From JAIBBD01 sp041390685 (GTDB lineage Bacteria > Chloroflexota > Dehalococcoidia > UBA2979), in the NCBI GenBank assembly GCA_041390685.1, contig JAWKPL010000001.1, forward strand, positions 1,922,001-1,986,000: a stretch of 64,000 nucleotides of DNA, given 5' to 3'. Each line of letters begins with the position of its first letter. The stretch's first letter is position 1. Made by a program: the position numbers and the translations under genes. Shown here one piece after another: positions 58,531-64,000 of this stretch. The notes below the pieces were generated by a model, which was given only the letters and a program-made list of their open reading frames with translations, did no database searches and was not told the DNA's origin.

Positions 58531-58879
58531 GAGCCCGACGGCGACCGTCGCGAGGACGAGGACGAGCAGCGGGATCAGGAGCGACCTTCTTTCGCCTGCC
58601 CACAGATTCTACACATGCGCCATCGCCGACCGTCGATATTCGCGGATTGCGCGTCACGGAGCCTGCTTCAGAACGAAACGGCGACGAAACGGTGGTTTGG
58701 CGGCAATTTTCATCGTTGTCGCCGCGGATCGACCGTTCCTTCGCCGCGAAATCGTCGCAGATGCGACTGGAACGGGCGTGAGAGGGGTGGCAGGTATCCA
58801 AAACCGCCGCTAGGATATCCACACTGCGTCGGGTCTGCGGGGTCCCTCGACGCGCTGGCAGGAGCGGAGACCGGGACCC

Positions 58880-60073
58880 ATGAGCAGACGGCTACTGCCG
58901 CCGCGGCTGCTGAGCGGCATTCTCGTACTCGTCGCGCTCACTGGCGCGGCCGCATTCATCGCAGGCCCACGTGCCGACGCCACGGCGACCTACGGGCCCC
59001 TGATTACCCAGGCACTGAAGTACGAGGGCACTCGCGGCGGTGAGTGCTATATGTTCATGCAGAAGGTGGTCAAAGAGGTCACTGGTCGCCTGATCAGTGG
59101 CGACTACCGTCAGAGCTACCTCGACGCGGGGGCCGTCGAGGTCCCGATTGCGCAGGCGCAGAGCGGCGACATCATCCAGCTGGTCGACGATAAGAACACC
59201 GCCGCGAACGCCAACTATGCGGGGCTCCACACCGCGTTCATCATGGAGGTGCATGGCGCCGGGAAGTTCAAAGTGATCGACTCGAACTACCTGTTCGATG
59301 GCATCGTGCGCGTGCATGACGACTACTCGCCCCAGGAGTCCGCCGCCCGCTACAAGAACATCTCCGTGCACGTGTGGCGGGTGCCGGAAGGCAAGGTGAC
59401 GCCGACCGCGACCGCGAAGGGCGCGAAGACGACCGCGACCGCGAGCGCCACGCCCAAGCCCTCGGAGACGCCGACGCCGCGCGACACCAAGCTCGTGCCC
59501 GCGACCACCGCGGCGATCGCCGCCGACGGCGACTGCCTGCGCATCCGCGACGAGGCCGGGCTGGCGGGTAAGGAAGTCGTGTGCGCACCCACTGGCGCCA
59601 CGGTCAAGATCCTCGACGGCACTGAGGAGAAGGACGGCTACCGCTGGCAACTCGTCCAGTTCGGGTCCGTCGTCGGCTGGGCCGCGGACATGTACCTGCA
59701 GCCGGTCTCGGGCGTGCTCACGGCAGCCTCAACTGACACGAGCGTACCGACGGCCGTCTCCACGGAGCCCGACGAAGCGTCGACGGTTGACGAGGAGGCG
59801 GAGCCAGATCCGCCAGCGCCGATCATGAGCGGCGAGGCGCCGGCCGACGCGGGAGGCTATGCACTGTTCGTCTTCGGAGGCGGTACCTACGAGGACCTCC
59901 TGGCAGCGGCCGGCTGCCCGAAGGAGACGGCGTCGTTCTGGGCGACCTCAGGCGATGGGCAGTTCTCGTGGTACATCCCGGCGGTGACCGTCGCGGCCGT
60001 GAACGCCGCGTGGGACGACCTGTTCAGCGGTGACATCCCGACAGGCACACCGCTGATGGGGCGCTGCGCCTAG
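58880..60073 (+). CDS. Secreted CHAP/NlpC-like protein with SH3 domain
   Basis: The 397-residue protein has a signal peptide (RRLLPPRLLSGILVLVALTGAAA). A CHAP/NlpC-like domain covers residues 35-165 with Cys56 (GGECYMFMQK), His117 (AGLHTAFIMEVH) and an Asp/Asn (KVIDSNYLF) as the expected triad. A Thr/Pro/Lys linker follows, then an SH3b-like domain at 205-275 (DGDCLRIRDEAGLAGKEVVC and VVGWAADMYLQP). The C-terminal part GGYALFVFGGGTYEDLLAAA has two Cys. It probably cleaves or binds cell-wall peptide cross-links outside the cell. Start ATG 58880. Confidence 0.8.
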   Translation: MSRRLLPPRLLSGILVLVALTGAAAFIAGPRADATATYGPLITQALKYEGTRGGECYMFMQKVVKEVTGRLISGDYRQSYLDAGAVEVPIAQAQSGDIIQLVDDKNTAANANYAGLHTAFIMEVHGAGKFKVIDSNYLFDGIVRVHDDYSPQESAARYKNISVHVWRVPEGKVTPTATAKGAKTTATASATPKPSETPTPRDTKLVPATTAAIAADGDCLRIRDEAGLAGKEVVCAPTGATVKILDGTEEKDGYRWQLVQFGSVVGWAADMYLQPVSGVLTAASTDTSVPTAVSTEPDEASTVDEEAEPDPPAPIMSGEAPADAGGYALFVFGGGTYEDLLAAAGCPKETASFWATSGDGQFSWYIPAVTVAAVNAAWDDLFSGDIPTGTPLMGRCA

Positions 60074-60077
60074 CCGC

Positions 60078-60560
60078 TCAGCCGTCGCTCGGCAGCACCG
60101 CCTCGATGTCGTCCAGGTGGGTGCCCTCATGGCGCGGGCCCGCCCGCTGGATGAACTCGGCGACGCTCAGTTCGCCCGGCGCGAACGCGACGACCAGCCG
60201 CCGCTCGAGGACCTCGTCTTCGACCTCCTCGAAGTCGTGCAGGGCTTGCCGGTGCCCGTCGAGCGTCTCCTGGATGAGCGCGTCCACGTCCATGTGCGCC
60301 CGGTCGCTCACCTGCTCCGCATTGATCTCGTGGATGTCGCGGATGGGCTGCGGGTTCCCTGCCGCATCCGTGGACTGATTCAGCCGCTGGAGCGTCCTCG
60401 GGATGGGGTTCCCACGGGCTGCAATGTGGCTCATCGCGTCGCGGACACGCCACTCGCCAGACGCGAGCGGGACGTCGGCTGCCCCGCGGATACGCGGCGC
60501 CAGCTCCCGCAGGCGTGCATCCACGACCCTGATGGCGTCCACGATCTCATCTCGGGTCAC
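60078..60560 (-). CDS. DinB-like four-helix protein
   Basis: The 160-residue protein has the DinB/maleylpyruvate-isomerase-like four-helix pattern: RDEIVDAIRVVDARLRELAP, EWRVRDAMSHIAAR with a metal-type His, EINAEQVSDRAHMDVDALIQE, and ELSVAEFIQRAGPRHEGTHLDDI with further His residues. GTG 60560 has GAGG seven bases upstream and is preferred to the frame's start at 60713. Members bind a metal and act as thiol transferases in bacillithiol/mycothiol chemistry; the substrate is unknown. It is divergent from the VOC gene. Confidence 0.78.
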   Translation of the reverse strand: MTRDEIVDAIRVVDARLRELAPRIRGAADVPLASGEWRVRDAMSHIAARGNPIPRTLQRLNQSTDAAGNPQPIRDIHEINAEQVSDRAHMDVDALIQETLDGHRQALHDFEEVEDEVLERRLVVAFAPGELSVAEFIQRAGPRHEGTHLDDIEAVLPSDG

Positions 60561-60651
60561 GGTCGTACCTCGTCCTTTGCGATCTGGCCGGGCCTCGACG
60601 AGGCGCGTGCGCGCATCATACTGTGCGCGCGGAGCGGGAACGGGAGCGGCC

Positions 60652-61032
60652 ATGACCGCCGGCGTGCATCGAATTGAGTCGCTGAACGCGGTCACGCTCG
60701 GCGTGTCCGACATGGCGCGCGCTGCGGCGTTCTACGCCGCGGCCGGCTTCGAGCTGAAGTACGGCGGCGCGGAGGCGGAGTTCACCTCGTACCGGCTGGG
60801 GCCCAACCATCTCAACCTGATGCGCTTGCCGCGCGGCGAACAGCAGGGCTGGCGGGGTCGCGTGATCGTGTACGTGGCGGACGTCGATGCCACGTACGCG
60901 CATGTGGTGGCGGTGGGGCTGACGCCCGAGTTCGAGCCTCGAGACGCCGACTGGGGCGAGCGCTATCTCCATATGCGGGACCCGGACGGGCATGAGTTGA
61001 GCTTTGCGCGGCTCCTCGATGGCGCGGACTGA
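60652..61032 (+). CDS. VOC/glyoxalase-family protein
   Basis: The 126-residue protein has the VOC beta-alpha-beta-beta-beta repeats: SLNAVTLGVSDMARAAAFYAAAGFELKY in module 1, and VIVYVADVDATYAHVVAVGL then MRDPDGHELSFARLL in module 2. The metal site residues are a His/Asn set (NHLNLM and HELSF). It may be a dioxygenase or detoxification enzyme of unknown substrate. ATG 60652 has GGGAG five bases upstream; the longer frame starts at 60403. It lies 15 bases upstream of the hydroxyacid dehydrogenase, probably in one operon. Confidence 0.87.
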   Translation: MTAGVHRIESLNAVTLGVSDMARAAAFYAAAGFELKYGGAEAEFTSYRLGPNHLNLMRLPRGEQQGWRGRVIVYVADVDATYAHVVAVGLTPEFEPRDADWGERYLHMRDPDGHELSFARLLDGAD

Positions 61033-61047
61033 GGACAGGGGGACGCC

Positions 61048-61998
61048 ATGCGGATCGCGCTGCTCGATGACTACCAGGATGTGGCGCTCAGCGTGGCCGA
61101 CTGGGCTGCCCTCGGTGCGGGATACGAGGTGGTCGCGTTCCACGACCACTTCGCCGACGCGGACAGGCTGGTCGAACGCCTCCAGGACTTCGAGGTCGTG
61201 ATGGCGATGCGGGAGCGGACCGCGTTCCCGCGCCCGGTCCTCGAGCGGTTGCCGAAGCTCCGGTTGCTGGTGACGGCGGGCATGCGGAACGCGGCCATCG
61301 ATGTGGCGGCGGCGAACGAGCTGGGGATCACGGTCAGCGGTACCGGCGGGCGCGGGTACGCGACCGCCGAGCTCACGTGGGGTCTCATCCTCGCGCTCGC
61401 GCGTCGGATCCCGCAGGAGGACGCCGCAGTCCGGCAGGGCCGATGGCAGACCACTGTCGGCCTGGAGTTGCGGCGGAAGGTGCTGGGACTCGTTGGCCTG
61501 GGGAACCTCGGCACGCAGGTGGCTAAGGTAGGGCTGGCGTTCGGCATGGAGGTCATTGCCTGGAGCCCGAACCTGACCGAGGAGCGGGCGGCGGAACGAG
61601 GGGTCAGCAGGGTGGAGCGCGACGAGTTGTTCGCGCGCAGTGACATCGTGTCGGTGCACCTCGTGCTCGGCGACCGGACGCGCGGCCTCATCGGCGAGCG
61701 CGAGCTGGGCCTGATGAAGCCGTCGGCGTCCTTCGTGAACACGTCGCGAGGCCCGATCGTGGATGAGGTGGCACTGGTCGAAGCGCTGCGCGAGCGGCGC
61801 ATCGCGGGCGCCGCCCTCGATGTGTTCGACATCGAGCCGCTGCCCGCCGGCCATCCGCTGCGCAGCCTCGACAACGTGTTGCTGACGCCGCACATCGGGT
61901 ATGTCACCACCGACACCTACGAGTTGTGGTACCACGAGGCGATCGAGGACATCCAGGCGTTCGCCGCAGGTACGCCCGTGCGCGTGATCGAGGCGTAG
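61048..61998 (+). CDS. D-2-hydroxyacid dehydrogenase (NAD-dependent)
   Basis: The 316-residue protein has the family's catalytic domain (residues 1-95 and 285-316) and NAD-binding domain with LGLVGLGNLGTQVAKVGLAF. The catalytic residues lie in FVNTSRGPIVDEVALVEAL (Arg), then LDVFDIEPLPAGHPL (Glu) and LLTPHIGYVT (His). It reversibly turns a 2-keto acid into a D-2-hydroxy acid; the group includes phosphoglycerate and glyoxylate reductases, but the substrate is unknown. ATG 61048 is behind GAGGACAGGGGGACGCC. It follows the VOC gene closely. Confidence 0.95.
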   Translation: MRIALLDDYQDVALSVADWAALGAGYEVVAFHDHFADADRLVERLQDFEVVMAMRERTAFPRPVLERLPKLRLLVTAGMRNAAIDVAAANELGITVSGTGGRGYATAELTWGLILALARRIPQEDAAVRQGRWQTTVGLELRRKVLGLVGLGNLGTQVAKVGLAFGMEVIAWSPNLTEERAAERGVSRVERDELFARSDIVSVHLVLGDRTRGLIGERELGLMKPSASFVNTSRGPIVDEVALVEALRERRIAGAALDVFDIEPLPAGHPLRSLDNVLLTPHIGYVTTDTYELWYHEAIEDIQAFAAGTPVRVIEA

Positions 61999-62005
61999 CT
62001 CGCCC

Positions 62006-62521
62006 TTACGCCTCGGCGGCGCTCATCTCGACGAGCTTCGCGACCGTGTTCAGGTTCCGCGCGGTGCCCGGTCGGGCGGCCGCGATGCTGAGCTTCGAGT
62101 TGCCCATCCCATCGAGGTAGTGGACGTAGATCTCGCGGTCCGCCAACACGATCTCCTCGGTCGTGCGGCCGGAGATGCGCTCCACCGCGTCCCGCGGCAG
62201 CGGATCGTTCAGGAACGTCACGAGCACGCGGTTGGGCGTGGCATCGGGGAAGGGGTTCGCCGCAAGGACCGCGGTGAGGTCGCCGGCAGTACGCATCACG
62301 ACGCCTACGGGCTTGCCCGCGTATCCCGCGAGTCGCTCCTCGAGCCGGCCGCGCGCGTCCTGAATGGGCAACTCGCTTCGGAATACGACGTTGCCGCTCG
62401 CGATGTACGTGCGGACCGCCTCGAAGCCCGCAGCCTCACAGAGGGCGCGCAGGTCGCTCATTGGCAGTTTGCCGGTGCCACCGACGTTCACGGCGCGGAG
62501 CAGCCCTACGTAGGTCGGCAT
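62006..62521 (-). CDS. DUF1697 family protein
   Basis: The 171-residue protein shows the DUF1697 pattern: YVGLLRAVNVGGTGKLPMSDLRAL, YIASGNVVFRSE, VVMRTAGDLTAVLAANPFPD, RVLVTFLNDPL and the final GMGNSKLSIAAARPGTARNLNTV. It is a small cytoplasmic alpha-beta protein of unknown function. ATG 62521 is used because the family begins at this point; the longer open frame (to 62872) is shadow of gcvT. No clear ribosome site was seen. It converges with the hydroxyacid dehydrogenase gene. Confidence 0.9.
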   Translation of the reverse strand: MPTYVGLLRAVNVGGTGKLPMSDLRALCEAAGFEAVRTYIASGNVVFRSELPIQDARGRLEERLAGYAGKPVGVVMRTAGDLTAVLAANPFPDATPNRVLVTFLNDPLPRDAVERISGRTTEEIVLADREIYVHYLDGMGNSKLSIAAARPGTARNLNTVAKLVEMSAAEA

Positions 62522-62612
62522 CAGTGGGGAGTGTACGTGGCGTCGCGTGCTTCGTGGATCGTTCGTGCGTTCTCCGCCACCGAGGGCTGTCCTTGGACGG
62601 TACAGTGAGCCC

Positions 62613-63740
62613 GTGACCGATGTGAACGGCGCCATCGACCCCGCCGGCGGCCTGCGCCGACTGGCGCTCCACGCGTCGCATGCGCGGGCGGGCGCGCGGT
62701 TCGCGCGGTTCGCCGGCTGGGAGATGCCACTGCAGTATCGGGGCATCGTCGCGGAGCACGAGGCGGTGCGGTACGGCGCCGGCGTGTTCGACATCTCCCA
62801 TCTCGGCCGGGTCTGGCTCGTCGGCCCCGAGGCCGGAGCGCGGCTGCGCTCCGTGACCACGTTCGACGTCACGAGCCTCGAGGCGGGTCGGGCGCACTAC
62901 TCGCTGTACTGCAACGAGGCGGGCGGCATCGAGGACGATGTCTTTGCCTACCGCGTCGAGGCGGAACGCTGGCTCGTCGCCCACAACGCCGCCAACGCGG
63001 CGGCGGACTTCGAGCGGGTGCGAGGCGCCCTGGGCGGCGCCGCCGAGGAGGCGACGGGTGCCACGGTGATGCTTGCCGTGCAGGGCCCGCGTGCCCCGGA
63101 GGTGCTGACGGCGCTTGCCGGGGACGCCTACGCCTCGCTGCGGACACATGAGTGCGTCGAGGTGCCGTGGCGCGGAGCTTCGCTGCTGGTAGCGCGGACG
63201 GGGTACACGGGCGAGGACGGCGGCGAGGTCGTGGCTCCGGTCGACGTCGCGGAAGCCCTGTGGGAGGCGTGCCTCGACCTCGGGGCGACACCGGCGGGCC
63301 TCGGGGCGCGTGACACGCTGCGGCTCGAGGCGGCGCTGCCGCTGCACGGCAACGATATCAACGCGACCACCAGCCCGTACGAGGCGGGCCTCGGCTTCGC
63401 GGTCAGCCTCGACGATGGAGCGCCATTCATCGGCCGCGGCGCGCTCGCGACGTTCGCCGCAGGCACGCGTGAGCGGCGGCTGGCATGCATCCGCGCGGAC
63501 GAGCGAGGGGCCGTGTTCCGCCACGGAGCCGCCGTCCTCGACGCCGGCGGGCAGGCGGTCTCGGAGCTCACGAGCGGCGCCTACAGCCCGTCGTTGCGCG
63601 TCTCCATCGGGATGGCCTACCTTCCTGCTGCGCTGGCATCTCCGGGCACGCGCCTGGCCGTCGACGTCCGAGGCCGGCCCGTGGCCGCCGAGGTCGTGCG
63701 CCGTCCGTTCTACCGAGCGACGGTACGCAAGGGAGCCTAG
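62613..63740 (+). CDS. gcvT: GcvT-like aminomethyltransferase
   Basis: The 375-residue protein has the T-protein fold: HARAGARFARFAGWEMPLQY, GVFDISHLGRVWLVGPEAG, SLEAGRAHYSLYCNEAGGIEDDV, WLVAHNAANAAADF, ARTGYTGEDGGEV and LEAALPLHGNDINATTSPYEAGLGFAV. These fit the aminomethyltransferase of the glycine cleavage system, which passes the glycine methylene to tetrahydrofolate. No H or P proteins are nearby in the window. GTG 62613 is chosen as the start; the frame is open from 62547. The signature binding residues for folate (e.g. YTGEDG) are present. Confidence 0.92.
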   Translation: MTDVNGAIDPAGGLRRLALHASHARAGARFARFAGWEMPLQYRGIVAEHEAVRYGAGVFDISHLGRVWLVGPEAGARLRSVTTFDVTSLEAGRAHYSLYCNEAGGIEDDVFAYRVEAERWLVAHNAANAAADFERVRGALGGAAEEATGATVMLAVQGPRAPEVLTALAGDAYASLRTHECVEVPWRGASLLVARTGYTGEDGGEVVAPVDVAEALWEACLDLGATPAGLGARDTLRLEAALPLHGNDINATTSPYEAGLGFAVSLDDGAPFIGRGALATFAAGTRERRLACIRADERGAVFRHGAAVLDAGGQAVSELTSGAYSPSLRVSIGMAYLPAALASPGTRLAVDVRGRPVAAEVVRRPFYRATVRKGA

Positions 63741-64000
63741 ATGGAGGGCCATTAGAGAAGCGCAAGAAAGTGCGAGAAGTGATTCGCCTACCCCAGCGGA
63801 GCCGTGCGGTTGCTCCACGAAGACTCGCCTGCTGACGGACCGACACTCTGCTGCAGCGCTAGTCAGGTAACTGTGCTCCGGCTGCTGCAGAGAGGAGTTG
63901 GGATTTGCGCCGACCGCGAAGGAGTTGGAGTCGGGCGAGAGAGGTCTGGGATCTGCTCTTCAGGACCACCTTAACCTTGCTTGCAGCGGTTCTTAGCGCT
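63741..64000. other. End of window, no gene seen
   Basis: The last 260 bases show no frame with a ribosome site or recognisable protein, and no strong terminator. Confidence 0.5.

Overview
The window is a 64 kb piece of a high-GC (roughly two thirds G+C) bacterial chromosome. The chromosomal gene content combines paired acyl-CoA dehydrogenases, an NDP-forming acyl-CoA synthetase subunit, class III CoA-transferases, a luciferase-like F420-type oxidoreductase, a DUF3090 protein, collagen-like surface proteins, and many GTG/TTG starts behind AGGAGG sites. This suggests a Chloroflexota bacterium, most likely of the Dehalococcoidia/Tepidiformales kind. That placement is inference; no rRNA is present to confirm it.

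Layout. (1) 1-10.2 kb: the 5' end of uvrA; a small conserved protein; three paralogous collagen-like proteins interleaved with an MFS carrier, a secreted sialidase/BNR-repeat protein and an LppM-like lipoprotein; then a large multi-spanning membrane protein. (2) 10.33-10.41 kb: an intact tRNA-Gly(TCC). (3) 10.36-38.54 kb: a 28.1 kb integrative element bounded by an exact 45-bp direct repeat of the 3' part of that tRNA gene. (4) 38.6-63.7 kb: ordinary chromosome with acyl-CoA metabolism, transporters, rhodanese, oxidoreductase, CoA-transferases, ilvD, universal stress protein, CapA-like protein, CHAP/SH3 secreted protein, hydroxyacid dehydrogenase and a GcvT-like aminomethyltransferase.

The element carries a tyrosine recombinase directly next to the tRNA. 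Next is a six-gene leftward operon with every gene overlapping: a half-size HsdS, HsdM, HsdS, a SIR2-like protein, HsdR and a YgjP-type metallopeptidase. A large unknown protein is transcribed divergently from it. The mobility core follows: an XRE regulator, a replication-relaxation protein with a VirD4/HerA-like ATPase, a small excisionase-like gene with no normal start codon, and an ExeA-type AAA ATPase operon ending in a RepA-like HTH protein. A dyad-rich non-coding stretch, an SSB-like protein, a DUF433/DUF5615 toxin-antitoxin pair and a second VirD4/HerA-like ATPase come after that. The right end is sparsely coding: a DUF3644 protein with an R-x4-H motif, a PIN protein translationally coupled to a small membrane protein, an IS3 transposase remnant and two zinc-ribbon proteins. 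No relaxase or mating-pair-formation genes were recognised, so the transfer mechanism is open.

How the genes may work together (inference): the recombinase and the excisionase-like protein move the element through the tRNA-Gly site; the ATPases, HTH proteins and SSB handle replication or transfer; the R-M/SIR2 operon and the HEPN- and PIN-type genes form an anti-phage or stability cargo. The most novel-looking signals are the SIR2-containing R-M operon with its divergent unknown partner, the probable recombinase arm-site repeats at both element ends, and the nested dyads after the RepA-like gene.
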